DNA of 64,000 nucleotides from Tetragonia tetragonoides (lineage: Eukaryota; Streptophyta; Magnoliopsida; Caryophyllales; Aizoaceae), in the NCBI GenBank assembly GCA_038025085.1, contig CM076139.1, positions 47,348,807 through 47,412,806 on the forward strand, written 5' to 3'. Positions 10,404-21,925 of the stretch are shown one piece after another. The translations under genes and the position numbers were made by a program. The notes beneath the pieces are model-generated. The model ran no database searches, was not told the DNA's origin, and saw only the letters and a list, made by a program, of their open reading frames with translations. Numbering within the stretch: position 1 is the stretch's first letter; every line of letters starts with the position of its first letter.

Positions 10404-12740
10404 ATGGCTAATGCAAGAGTGCCAAAAACTGTTCCTCCTGTAGCTCAGGATCGTGAAAGACTCAAGAAAGCCTTCCAAGGTCTTGTCTTTCTCTCTCCTT
10501 CTGTTTTCCATTGGGTTTTCTGGGTATCTCTCATTTTCCATGATTTTCAATGCTATTAATCTGATCCAGCTTTGTGCATTTTTGAACTGTTGTGTTTGTA
10601 GATGAATCTTTACTTTTATGTCTCATTGTCTTTAAATTTATGTAATTTGGGGAAAATTGGGTTGATGTGCAGGTTGGGGAACTGATGAGAAAGCAGTGAT
10701 TAAGGTGCTGGGTCACAGAAATGCAAGTCAAAGGAAGAAGATTAAAGAGATTTATGAACAACTTTATAATAAATCCCTCATTGATGACCTCCATTCTGAG
10801 CTCTCTGGTGACTTGAGAGTATGTTTCTTAAAATTGTATGTGATGACTTCTTCAATACATTGACTGGTTGTTTTTATTTATTTATTTATTGAATGCGTAT
10901 CTTGCCCAATTTTAATTCTGTTAGCTGTGCTGAAAATGACAGGATTTTGTCATCTAACTGTTGTTAAATGCAATATTAGCAAAATGCTGTCTCTTAAATT
11001 TCTTTAGTTTGTGAGGAAAGTAACAAAGTTCATGACAAAGTTGTGGGCTTGTATTACATACTTTTGATGAATGAACTGTAATGATATTTAATAGTTCTTG
11101 ATAAATAGCATCCTTTTCCCACTGAAGTGATATTTTACTGTGTTATGACTTATGAGCATCCTGTTTGCTGGCTGCCGACTTGCTGCAGGTACCATTGTTC
11201 TGTTTGTTAATGCACTGACAATACTGAAGCTTTCTGAGATAATGAGTGTAATGAACATACAAAATTTGAACTACTTATAACAATGTCTCAAAAGAAAAAT
11301 TGGGAATTAACAAAATACTATAAACGATTTCTGATCGAACCAGGTCGATAGCTTCATTGTCAGTAATTGTTGGTAATTTCTGCTGAATGGATAATGTTGA
11401 GTTTACTAGGAAGGTTTTGACATGCAGAGCATATGAATTTACCCTTGTGCTTGGTTTCTATTGAGTTGAAACATGCATATGCCAAAAGTTGGTACATTTT
11501 GCCTTTTGGATGACATTTTGGGTACTTACAGAAAGCAGTCATTTTATGGACATACGATCCTCCAGAAAGGGATGCAAGGCTAATAAACAAAGCATTGAAG
11601 GCGAGGAAATTTCGGAGAAAAGGGATCAAACATTGGCAAGTTATAGTTGAGGTAGCATGCGCATCTTCTCCTCACCATCTGATGGCTGTCAGACTGACCT
11701 ACTGTTCTCTTTTTGATTGCTCACTCGAAGAGGATGTTGCGTCCAATGTATCCATGCCATTGAGAAAGGTAACTTTGGATTGCTAAGGGAGGTAAGCTGC
11801 AAGCTTGAATTGTCACTCAAACCACAGCATATATGTACGTCATCTCTCTGACAATATGTTATAAATGTTATGCAGATACTTGTGGGTTTAGTGAGCTCTT
11901 ACAGGTGTGACAAGGAAGTGGTGGACAAGACTGTTGCCAAATCGGAAGCTTTCCAACTTTACAAAGCAATCAAAATGAAGCAATTAGATCATGATTCTCT
12001 TGTGTGGATTCTTGGCACTAGGAATTTCTCTCAGCTTAGAGCAACTTTCGCTTGCTACAAGCAGCAGTTTTGGGGCTCCATTGGTCAGGTGAGCTTCTCC
12101 GAAGCTCTAACGGAAATTACACAGGTCTCACAGAATATGACATTGAAGTACTGTCTTTGACAGGATATTCTGAATTGTTGGGACGGCAATGTGCAGTGTT
12201 TACTGAGAATCATCATTTTGTTCATAGAATGCCCCGAGAAACACTTCGCTGAGGTGAACTTTAATGCTTCAGTCATGTTATATAGCTTCAATGTTTTGAA
12301 AAAGATATTGACTACAAGTGTGGTTACAGTCTGCAAGCCTAATTGTCTGAAGGACTTGATTTTCAGTAATACTGACATATTTCCTCTAACCTCTGATATC
12401 TGATAAGAATCATGCTAAATTACATTTTACTGAAGTCAAATTTGCATATTTTTGCACATTTATCTTTCAGTGAAGTGTTCATTTATAGCTAACATTCAAA
12501 GTTCTGCATTATTTATCTTCATCAACTAATCAACAGGTTGTAAGGACATCGGTTCTAGGACTCGGCACAGATGAAAGTTCACTCACAAGAGCAATTGTGA
12601 CTCGAGCTGATGTAGACATGGCAAAGATCAAGGAAGAGTATTCCAAAATGTATACAACCAGGGTTGAAGATGATGTTATTGGTGATACATCAGGAGATTA
12701 CAAGAACTTCTTACTGACTCTGTTAGGAACCAAATCTTAG
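10404..12740 (+). CDS. Annexin, D3/D4-like
   Basis: There are six exons: 10404-10479, 10673-10818, 11532-11768, 11876-12088, 12164-12253 and 12537-12740. All have GT-AG borders and keep the frame, giving 321 residues, the usual length for plant annexins such as AtANN3. The four annexin repeats are visible. Repeat 1 carries the type II calcium site GWGTDEKAV at about residue 26 and the later SGDL acidic partner. Repeat 2 has WTYDPPERDA. Repeat 3 has KQLDHDSLVWILGTR. Repeat 4 has a second GLGTDESSLTRAIVTRA site and ends GDTSGDYKNFLLTLLG. Repeats 2 and 3 lack the GxGTD loop, as is normal in plants. Plant annexins bind acidic membranes in a calcium-dependent way and act in secretion and calcium signalling. 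The gene looks intact. Unusually, a GC-rich tandem array begins within ~50 bp of the stop, so its 3' UTR must run into repeat DNA. Confidence 0.95.
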
Positions 12741-12769
12741 GGCACCATGCCTAAATGTTAGTAATCCTC

Positions 12770-14540
12770 CAAGTTAGCGAGGGTACTCTAGGGTCATGAT
12801 AGATCCCCAAAAAAAGTGTTGGCAAAAATGACACCCGTGCCCCGAAAAGCCAAAAATAATCCATGTTTTTTGGGCTTTCAGGAGGCACCGGAAGGAAAGT
12901 GTATATTTTTGCACCACATCGCACGAAACACCTCTAAGGGACATGGGAGACCCTTTGGGGTCGCTTATTCAGTCCCTCATGGGCTTGGAAGGACGTCTTA
13001 TGCGACCCTAGTGTAAGAGTTGGAACACCAAAGGCATGGGGGAGATATCAAAGTTCGGGGATCCGGATGTCCCTCCAGGGGCACCGATGATCCTTTAGTG
13101 TCATGGTAGCCCCCGGAGATGTTTGGCAAAAATGACATCCGGGCTCCTATAAGCCGAAAACGAAGGCTATAATCCACTTTTTTTGCGCTTATGGGAGGTC
13201 TCGAAAAGAAACTGGATATTTTTGCATCACATTGCACGGGTCACCTTTGGGGAGCATAAGAGGCCCCCCGTGGTCCGTTATCGGGTCCCTGATAGGCTTG
13301 TAAGGGCGTTTTTACGTTGACACCAATGTAAGGTCCAGAACACCGAAGACATAGGTGATGTCAAAGTTCGAGGATTCGGATGATCTTTTCGGGCATCGAG
13401 GGTCCTCTAGGGACATGATGAACCCCCGGAGAAGTTTGGGCAAAATTGACACCCGGCCCCTGGAAGTCGAAAACGAAGGCTATAATCCACATATTTTGGG
13501 CTTCGGGGAGACATCGGAACGAGCTGGATATTTTCGCACCACATCGCACATAACATCCTTAGGGAACATTAGAGGCCTACGAGGTCCATTATCGGGTCCC
13601 TAATAGGCTTGTAAGGAAGTTTTTACGGGACAACAATGTAAGGGTCGGAACACCGAATGCATGGGTGATATCGAAATTCGGGGATTCGGATGACCCCCCA
13701 GGGGCATCGAAGATCCTCTAGTGTCATGAATCATGATACCCGGGCCCCCGGAAGCCGAAAACGAAGGTTATGATCCACATTTTTTGGGCTTATGAGAGGC
13801 CCTGGAACGAAGGTGTTTATTTTCGCACCACATCACACGGAACACCTCTAGGAGATATAGGAGGCCCTCACTAATCCGGTCCCCGATAGGCTTGGAAGGG
13901 CGTTTTACGGCACACTGGTGTAAGAGTTGGAACAACAAAGGCATGGGGGTGATATCAAAGTTCGGGGATGACCCTCCCGGAGCACCGGGGGTTCTCTAAA
14001 GTCATGATAGACTCCCCGGAAAAGTTTTGGCAAAAATGACACCCGGGTCCTTCGAAGCCGAAAATAAAGGCTATATAATCCACGTTTTTTGGGTTGTAGG
14101 AGGCCGCGGAACGAATGTGTATATTTTTGCACCACATCGCACGAAACACCCCTAGGGGACATGGGAGGCCATTGGGGTCGCTTATCCAGTCTCTAATAGG
14201 CTTTGAAGGACGTTTTACTCACTAGTGTAAGAATTGGAACACCAAAGGTATGGGGGTGATATCAAAGTTCGGGGATCCGGATGACCCTCACGTGGCACCG
14301 AGGATCCTCTAGGGCTATGGTAGACCCCCAAAGAAGTTTGGGCGAAAATAACACTCAGGCTCCGGAAAGCCGAAAACGAGGGCTAATCCACGTTTTTTGA
14401 CCTTGCGGGAGGCTCCGGAACGAAGGTGGATATTTTCTCACCACATCGCACGGGACACCACTAGGGGACATGGGAGGCCCCGGGGTAGGTTATCGGGTCC
14501 TTAATAGGCTAAAAGGGCCTCTTACTGGACATCGGAGGCT
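12770..14540. repeat. GC-rich tandem array, ~300-bp unit, about six copies
   Basis: The landmark GAACACCAAAGGCATGGG (with variants) recurs near 13021, 13336, 13639, 13928 and 14233, giving a period of 285-315 bp. Other landmarks repeat in the same order in each unit: CAAAGTTCGGGGAT, AGCCGAAAACGAAGGCTATA, TTTTGCACCACATCGCACG and CCTAATAGGCTTG. Units differ by many substitutions and small indels. GC content is clearly higher than in the flanks. ORFs inside are not conserved between units, so it is probably non-coding. I do not recognise the family. Confidence 0.85.
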
Positions 14541-14547
14541 ATAATCC

Positions 14548-14665
14548 ACAGTTTTTGGGTAACGAGCATGGCTGCCCACCATCTCGTGCCGCAAAACCTA
14601 CCTCCAAGTATTGTCTACTATTATAGTGAGGTCTCATAATTTCTTGCAATTTTATTGAAGTGAAT
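14548..14665 (+). repeat. Dispersed repeat, copy A
   Basis: This shares CACCA-CTCGTGCC and CTACTATTATAGTGAGGTCT plus flanking sequence with copy B at 15870-15965. A related piece, GAAAGTTATGCATTGGRCATG, lies after copy A (14833) but before copy B (15848), so the two copies are rearranged relative to each other. Confidence 0.6.
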
Positions 14666-14889
14666 TCTATTTTTTTTGTTTTATATTTTTGTAGCGTACT
14701 TTTTAAATAAAATTAAATTAAATTGCTACGATCTGTGAAAAAAAATTTGTTTTCCGTAATTTAATAGTATACTTGAAAAGTTTGAGGTATAACTTTTGGA
14801 AAATAATTTTCCAAATTCTCAAAACCTCTATACGAAAGTTATGCATTGGACATGTTTACTGTTGTTATTAGAACTATCAAACCTTATAA

Positions 14890-15763
14890 AGGTCTGTTTG
14901 GTTCAAAGAATTGGAATAAAATCGGTATGAAACTTGAAACCTTCAAGTATGAAATCAGAATTCCATACATCATATAGCTTGTTTGGCTTAGTGCAGGCGT
15001 GCAGCTATGGAATTAAATAAAAATTATCTTTTTTTTTCAATTCTTTTTTTGTTGAAAGTATTTTTTTTTTCTTTAAAAATAGAATTTCAATAAAATAAAA
15101 AATCTCACCCAACTTTTTTCTCTCTCCTCCCCCTCCCCCATGTCTGTTCAATGGCCAACGTAGTCCAAGGTGTCGATCTCAATGGGGTGTACGTGCTCGG
15201 TAGTGGGCTCGCTGTGCGTGGTGTTGGAGGATGCGGTGGAGGAGGTGGAGGTAGTGGGGTTGTGAATTGGGTTGCGATGGTGACACTTTTTTCGCACTGG
15301 TAGCATCAATACTCTGGACTCTCTGGTAGGTAGAGGAGATTGAGCCTGACAAACAGTGGCCGAAGAAAGGTCGAGACGGTTATGATGTGTGGAGGGGCCA
15401 CCGGTCGGAGGCAACTCCAGTGGTGGTTAGAGAGTAGGTAGCCGAGGTGGTTGTGGTGGCGGGAGGCGCGACTGAGGTGACGGGTGTGGTGGAGCTGGGG
15501 GGTGGTCAGGAGAGAGAAAGTGCACCTTTGTTTTAATTTTGTTTTTATTGTGTTTTTCATTTGTTGTTTAAATTATAAGGAGAGGTATTATTTTGATTCC
15601 ATTATAAATTAGGTAGATTCAAGCGGTGTTAATTGTGGGGGTGGGAGGGGGGAGACTTGAATCCTCAGTGATTTGAGTTCCAGATCCAAAAGTAGCCTAC
15701 TAAACACAATGAATGGATTGAGTGATTCCATTCCATTGCTTTAGACCCAACCAAACACCCCCT
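14890..15763. mobile_element. hAT-like MITE carrying a GC-rich segment
   Basis: The ends are GGTCTGTTTGGTTC at the left and CCAACCAAACACCCCC at the right (complement GGGGGTGTTTGGTTGG), with ATTGGAATAAAAT/ATTCCATTCCATT-type subterminal sequence. Between AT-rich arms lies a GC-rich core (about 15120-15520) with overlapping minus-strand ORFs of low-complexity composition. The core could be a captured gene fragment, but I recognise no family. Confidence 0.5.
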
Positions 15764-15847
15764 AAGACTTATTAATGGGTAGTTGATTGAGAAATGACTT
15801 GTGGGCAAAGAAAGGCAGGCGACGCGACATGAAGCGCTTACCATTAT

Positions 15848-15965
15848 GAAAGTTATGCATTGGGCATGTTTACGGTTTTTGGGTCACCACCTCGTGCCAC
15901 CAACCTACCCCCACACCTCTCTACTATTATAGTGAGGTCTCATAATTATTCCCAATTTTTTTAAA
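15848..15965 (+). repeat. Dispersed repeat, copy B
   Basis: Second copy of the repeat at 14548-14665. It begins with the GAAAGTTATGCATTGGGCATG motif fused directly to the CACCACCTCGTGCCACC part. The MITE at 14890-15763 lies between the two copies. Confidence 0.55.
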
Positions 15966-16870
15966 GCGATTTTTATTTTATTTTTTTTTGATATTTTTTC
16001 TACTAAACTAAATAGTTTTAAACATTCAAGTTGGTATATCTATTCTAAGAAAACAATGTAAAGCAACATATGGTACTAAGTTTAGCGAAGTTGGAGGGAT
16101 TATCTTGCAAAGAGAGGAGATGTAGATATCGAATGCATATTAACAATCGCAAAGAGAAATACGATGAACCTTACCAAATGGGGATTGGTTATACACGATG
16201 CCGGAAATATGGCTGGTGACGGCGATGTGATACAGATACGAACGTTTAACATATGGGAATATAGGAGATGGATTGATGGTGGAGTGGTTCCATCATCTAT
16301 TCATCATAGAGGAATTAGCTCTTCTTTTTTTTTGGCTCATCAATATGTGAGAGAAATTAGCTACTACTCAATTTCTTGTATTATAATATCTGACAATTTG
16401 TGAGAATAAACGGAAGGGGATGAAGGAGTCATTAAACTCCATTATGTCTTTGTAATGTCTAATTATTGCTACTTTCTCTCTTGTTTTTTACTGGTATGAG
16501 TCACATGACACACCATAAGTAAATTGACACGTTATTTGGCAATTCAGCGACTGATGTGCATTTAATCATTGTTAGACGTGCTTTTAAGCATTACGAATGC
16601 AAAATATATTTTCCAATCCAGTAATAGTGACTCTAAGCACGTTTATAAGCAACTCCAGAGCATTATGAAATGTAGCTCTCAGCACAGCAAGATTATATGA
16701 CCCGTCAAATATTCTCTGGACAACTCCCATGCACATTTTTTATGGTTTTGAAAACTCCAAAGGCGTAAAAATGCTGAGGCCTGCCAAATGACAACTGTTT
16801 TATTCTCCAGTGATTTTGCTAAAAAATTTACCGGGAAAACTGGAAAATAAGACATGCTTCTGTTTTGCCC
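15966..16870. other. Intergenic, no gene recognised
   Basis: AT-rich. A 79-codon plus-strand ORF at 16164-16403 has no recognisable motif. The last ~100 bp form the sulfotransferase promoter. Confidence 0.5.
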
Positions 16871-16878
16871 TATAAAAT
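16871..16878 (+). promoter_or_regulatory. TATA box of the sulfotransferase locus
   Basis: CCCTATAAAATCAAC lies about 95 bp before the ATG at 16972. The promoter therefore looks intact although the coding sequence is interrupted. Confidence 0.6.
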
Positions 16879-16971
16879 CAACACAGGCTTGTCACCTTCA
16901 GTCTGGTGCCTTGCCAATTTTCTCTTCTCAGCCAATTTGATATTTCCCTTATCCTTTCAATATCAGTCGCA

Positions 16972-17880
16972 ATGGAGATTAAACAGTCACTTCCAAAAGA
17001 ATCCTTTGCTTATCAGATGTGCCTATACCAAAACTTCTGGTGCCCTGAATTCAGCTTAGAGCCTGTGATCGCCCTCCAACAACACTTCCAAGCCAACAAC
17101 ACTGACATATTTGTCATCAACATGCCCAAAACCGGCACCACTTGGTTCAAATCCCTCCTCTTTTCCCTCCTGAACAGGTCTGAACACCGACGTTCTGACA
17201 ACCCATTGCTAACCCACAACCCCCATGAGCTTGTTCAGAGTCTTGAGATCACAATATACGCGAAAGACAAACAACCTGACCTCACCAAGATCCCCCCACC
17301 CAGGTTGTTCTCCACCCATCTCCCTTATGATTCCTTACCAGAGTCAGTCAAGAATTCTAAGTGCAAGATTATTTACATTTCTAGGAACCCCTTTGACACA
17401 TTTGTTTCTGCTTGGCACTACTACTCTAAGTTGGAGAAACACAATGTTCCTAAGATGGAGGAGTATTTTGACAAGTTTTGTGAGGGAAGAAGCCTTTATG
17501 GACCTTTTTTTGACCATGTAGTGGGGTACTGGAAGCAGCATGTGGAGAGACCAGAGAAGGTGTTGTTTTTGAAGTACGAGGATCTCTAGGAAGATGGTGC
17601 AGTGCAATTGAAGCAGGTGGCTGAGTTTTTGGAGTGCCCATTTTCGACAGAGGAGGAGAAAGACGGGGTGATAGAAGAGATAACTAAGCTGTGCAGCATA
17701 GAGAGCTTGAGGGAACTAGAGGTCAATAAGATTGGAAAATGTGATCCAGATTTCGAGAACAAGAGTTTCTTTAGGAAGGGCCAGGTAGGAGATTGGGTTA
17801 ATCATTTCACTGATCCAATGATCGAGCGTCTGAATAAGATCATGGAGGAAAAACTAAGTGGCTCTGGGTTAAGTTTCTGA
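16972..17880 (+). pseudogene. Cytosolic sulfotransferase (SOT) with one in-frame stop
   Basis: The locus is intronless, as most plant SOTs are, with 303 codon positions in a single frame. It encodes a PAPS-dependent sulfotransferase: FWCPEF near residue 22, the PAPS-binding loop PKTGTTWFK at 52-60, the catalytic His in STHLPYD (about residue 116) and the 3'-phosphate site YISRNPFDTFVSAWHY at 135-150. At codon 206, TAG (17587-17589) interrupts LKYEDL-EDGAVQLK, where relatives have a Lys codon; AAG to TAG is a single change. The frame continues perfectly to the region IV motif RKGQVGDW and the C terminus. A 205-residue product would lack region IV, which closes over PAPS, so it should be inactive. 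Absence of any other lesion suggests a young pseudogene, a segregating allele or a sequence error. The substrate cannot be told from sequence. The start at 16972 follows a short leader after the TATA box. Confidence 0.9.
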
Positions 17881-18361
17881 AACAAGCATCTGTGTTCTCA
17901 GTCTCGGTTATGCATGTCTAAAGTAGGAAAAAGTCTATCCTGTGGCAAAAGCCAACCTAGAATGTACTCCATACCTCAAATGTATGAGCAGTGCTGAATA
18001 ACATATTTGTCATCCAACAAATAAAAAGAGCAATGAAATGGAAATGTCATTTTCGTAGCAAAATTTTGAAGTCAGTTTGTTATTTTAGAATCTGAAACTG
18101 AACAAGTCAACAAGTATGGACTCTCGTCTGGTCATTGCTACTTCAATGAAGTTCACATAATCAACAATTAACAAAAGCAGAAGAAAAATAGGCATGGTAT
18201 TTCATTTTGTATAAAATTTTGTGAAATTCTGGGGAATCAATGAGGATATGTTAGTGGTACAGGAGGATATTTAGCTACTAAGCAAGGTAGTTGAAGAGAA
18301 TTTAGGAAGGTGGCTGTAAATACTTGAAAAGAAAGTGGGAACGAAATTCCAACTCCTGTCT
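17881..18361. other. Convergent intergenic region
   Basis: This is the shared 3' region of the sulfotransferase (plus strand) and the envelope protein gene (minus strand). AATAAAAAG-type polyadenylation-like sequence lies near 18020. Nothing else is recognised. Confidence 0.5.
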
Positions 18362-19226
18362 CTACCGAAAACCATCTCTCCTATCTTGTTCTTCAGCCTC
18401 TTTGTTGGCAGCTTGTACAGACTTGTACCACAGGAAAGCCTGCACAAGAACTTTGAATTAGTCGATCTATAAACAGTAATCGACAGCACCATCAAATTTG
18501 GTGACTGCTTACAACTCTCGCTTCAAATTAGAGCAATCATCATAGCTTTATACTCATATTGGTCACAACATATTAAACTTTGGTGGTAGTGAAGCTCATT
18601 TGAACACTGTAAATAAGATACAAAATGCTGTGAGATGAGCAAACACTTGAATTTTACCGAAGTTGGGATTCCAGTGAATGCGAAAAATCCCAGGATAGGA
18701 GCATAAAATATGCTATCCGAGTTCAAAAGTCCAAACACAGGTTTTTGATTTGCATATTCGAATATGGAACCTATCTGCAAGTTTAGAGGAGGTACAGATC
18801 TCAGGCAATGTATTTACTGCACCAAAGAGAACTTTAAAATAAAAATAATAATAGGCTTACTGCAGCTATGGCAGTGATCGCGGAGGCAAGCAAATAGACA
18901 TAGAATGGGACCTCAAAACCCTCATTTGATTCATTCTTCATTCCTTCACCACGAGCCCAAGGTGGAGGTTCATCTGCATTGGGCTTAGCCCAAGAAGGAA
19001 CTGTTTCCTCAGGTTCGCTCGACTTTGTAGAGCCTTTACTTGCAGCAACCACATGGAAATGACGAGCCTTTTTGTGAGCATGTATCTGGATGTTCCCTAT
19101 CCCTGAGTAATTTACATCTCTGGTTTGATATGCCGCACCTTGACAAGAACTTCCATGGAGTTTCTGTTGACCAATTGGTCGCCAGATCAAATTTAGTGCG
19201 CAAAGGGAACATGAAACTGCAGCCAT
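18362..19226 (-). CDS. Small chloroplast (inner envelope-type) membrane protein
   Basis: There are three exons on the minus strand, 19226-18861, 18774-18658 and 18439-18362, all in phase 0 with GT-AG introns, giving 186 residues. The N terminus (about 1-60) is rich in Ser, Ala and basic residues like a plastid transit peptide. An acidic/proline stretch follows (PSWAKPNADEPPPWARGEG), then two likely membrane spans: VPFYVYLLASAITAIAAIGS and the FYAPILGFFAFTGIPTSAF region. The charged C tail is QAANKEAEEQDRRDGFR. I recall a conserved plant family of this form whose Arabidopsis member is annotated as a chloroplast inner-membrane protein (AT1G42960-like); the biochemical role is not known to me. 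A 5' UTR intron probably joins it to a leader near 20.7 kb. It looks intact. Confidence 0.85.
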
Positions 19227-20794
19227 TAGCTTAAGGCTGCTTTATTTGACAGGTCCTAGTCACTTGAAGCTGATGTTAAAGACAAAATCATAAATCAGGC
19301 AAGGATTAAACTCGGGAGTGATAGATTACAGAATAGATGAACACACGATTTTCACTAGTTTTACATTATGCATAGCAGCACAGGCAAATATCTGCAACAA
19401 CTAGTAAGACACTGAAGAGAAGCAGGAGAAACTCAGAAAGATTTAACTTTTCAACTCTTAGTCAGTGCGACTCTTAAGAGACATGTTCGAGACAAAACAG
19501 TAACAAGTAGGGACTCTGTAGGCCATCTTAAAGGATTATGCTATGCAAACACCCCGTAAACTCTTTTTTTCTTTTTTTGATAATTAGCATTCTTTATTAA
19601 TCAATATCCACTTCAAAGGTTTATGAAGATTACAAAGAACACCAAGAGCACTCCACCCATGCTTAGGAAGAGGCCAAGAAATTACAGTATTGAACCCCCT
19701 TTAGACGGAACACCCCATACACACTTAAATTACAAATTGTCATTTGCATCTTCTAATAAGCCCATATGACATCATCATTAATCAACCATGTAACTTGAAG
19801 CTACAAGTTACTCAAGCCTGACTTGGTTTTGGACTAAGGCGACTTCAAGCAAACTGACAGCTTTTAAGTTATGGATCAAGCAAAATGTTACTCAGCCTGA
19901 AAGTCCAACAAGTACTCTTTCTTTTTTCTTTCAAACACAACCACATTTTCATTTATGGTAGGATATGTTGATCCACCCACAAGGAAGTAAGGTACAATTG
20001 AAAGACTTGCTCAAGCCAAGTCGAGTTGACTCGTTGAGTGAGCCTCAGCTCGAGTTAGTCTCGGTTTCAGCGAGGTTTGACCTCCACTCAAGCTAATCAA
20101 ACCCACAATTAGCACCCTACTCATTCCAGCTAATTCACCCAATACTTATTTTTCCATCCCAAGCTTTATTGTTTGCTAATGATCATTTCAAGGAGATTAT
20201 GTTCTCTAGTTTTCTCTCCCAAGTTTTATTGGTTTGCTAAAGGTCATTCCCAGGAAATTATGTTCTTCTTCAACTAGGCCATATATCAAAGAATGGGGGA
20301 ACAATATCCTACACATTAAGACAGATTTCAAAACTATCAACAAAAACAACAAAATCAACCTGTAATGTATATGACCCTGACTCAAATTGATTTGCCAAAA
20401 CAGCTCCATTAACAGAATTTAACCCAAATACAGGAATCAAAAAAACAGGCAAAGAATGAGTATAAAATAAGTCATCCCACTATAGTAGGAGAAAGAGCAG
20501 AAATTGAATATTGCACAATAACATTGAATTAAACAAAATGGGCATCATTTCATATAGAAAATGTACCCTTCGATAAAAACACTTGTTAACAGCAAAATTG
20601 AGGACATTATGTTATACGGGCCAAAAGGGGAAAAAAAATGTTTGCAAGATCAATAATATTCATAGTCATATGTCATAAACATAGAGAGAGAAAGAAACGT
20701 TACCTTCAGACCAAGAATTTGTAGAAGTGAGAGCAGAGGGGAAGGGGAGAAAAGAATTGAAAAAAGTAGTTGATCCAGTTATTCAGATACTTTT

Positions 20795-20834
<40 letters not shown>
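19227..20834 (-). other. Probable 5' UTR exon and long leader intron of the envelope protein gene
   Basis: On the minus strand, a pyrimidine-rich leader beginning with the CT repeat at 20834-20798 runs to AATTCTTGGTCTGAAG and a strong donor GTAACG at about 20702. A plausible acceptor (TTTAACATCAG) lies near 19275, before the ATG at 19226. The intervening ~1.4 kb has no coding signal and includes a weak LINE-like or retroelement-like stretch at 19565-19700. Confidence 0.45.
20798..20834. repeat. GA/CT microsatellite
   Basis: A pure AG array of about 18 units. It lies where the minus-strand 5' leader of the envelope gene would begin; CT-rich leaders are frequent in plant housekeeping genes. 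Confidence 0.9.
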
Positions 20835-20836
<2 letters not shown>

Positions 20837-21081
20837 CAGTGTCCTTGTTGGTTTCTAGCCAGACAACAGGGATGGATGATAATTTGTCCGGTAAACTGGC
20901 AGTAGTAAAAAAATTTGGTTATGTATTTATGAGACAGTTTTCATTTTTTCCTTCCCATAAACCAAAAAAAAAAGTTTTATTTTTCCTAGGATGGCTAACT
21001 ATTTGGACATTTTTTGGTTTCTCCTTTCGAATTGGCTCCTTGGTTAACTTTGATTTCTCGAGTTTATGTTAATATACACTA

Positions 21082-21280
21082 AGAGCTCGTTCTTTTCAAT
21101 TGATAACTGGTGACTGGTAACTGAGAGAAACTGGAAGGTCTAATTGGTAATTGGTGAAAACTGGGAGAAACTGGAAAAAACTGGATCAAACTGGGAGAAA
21201 CTGGGAAAAACTGTAAATCTTGTGTATCTGATTATTTTCTTTTTCTTTTTTTTTTTTTGAGGTCATTTGATTATTTTCTC

Positions 21281-21325
<45 letters not shown>

Positions 21326-21564
21326 AATAATAATAATAATAATTACATAAATAAAAACATTAACAATAATAATATTAATAATAACATTAATAATTACAAT
21401 AACAATAACAATAATAATAACAATAAAAATTTTAATAAAATAATAATAATAATAATAATAATAATTACATAAATAAAAACATTAACAATAATAATATTAA
21501 TAATAACATTAATAATTACAATAACAATAACAATAATAATAACAATAAAAATTTTAATAAAATC

Positions 21565-21657
<93 letters not shown>

Positions 21658-21925
21658 GGACTTTTATTCATGTTTAAATACAAAGTCAATGCATATATTT
21701 ATTTTTATAATTTGATTAAATATATTGTATATTTAATTATTATGTTTAATATGTTAAAATATCAAACTGGAAAAAACTGGGCAAAACTGGGTTAAAATGG
21801 GCAAAACTTGGAAATTTTGGGCAAAATTAGGGAAAACTGTATTATATAACTGGTAAATGGTGAAAACTGGGCAAAACTGGAGAAAATTGGGCAAAACTAA
21901 AAACCAGTTGAAAAGAACATACCCT
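21082..21925. mobile_element. hAT-like MITE with AAACTGGG-rich arms
   Basis: The inverted ends are AGAGCTCGTTCTTTTCAATTG and, from the right, AGGGTATGTTCTTTTCAACT. Both arms contain many short repeats of the type AAACTGGGAGAAACTGG / GGGCAAAACTGG. The centre is filled by trinucleotide arrays (see next entry). Confidence 0.6.
21281..21655. repeat. CAA and AAT arrays with a ~122-bp tandem duplication
   Basis: About 14 CAA units run into AAT units. A complex segment starting AATTACATAAATAAAAACAT at 21341 is then repeated almost exactly from 21463, and a second pure AAT array (about 21566-21655) follows. The Asn-rich ORF seen in this stretch is a translation of the repeat, not a gene. Confidence 0.9.

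Noticed and set aside
10179..10794. Minus-strand ORFs opposite annexin exons 1 and 2
   Set aside because: Shadows of the annexin gene on the other strand.
12816..14162. Several ORFs of 60-85 codons in the 300-bp tandem array
   Set aside because: They are not in the same frame or length in successive units, so not conserved coding.
15148..15560. Minus-strand ORFs in the GC-rich core of a MITE
   Set aside because: Composition-driven, overlapping in two frames, no family motif.
21257..21472. Asn-rich ORF
   Set aside because: It is a direct translation of CAA/AAT microsatellites; no start context or homology.
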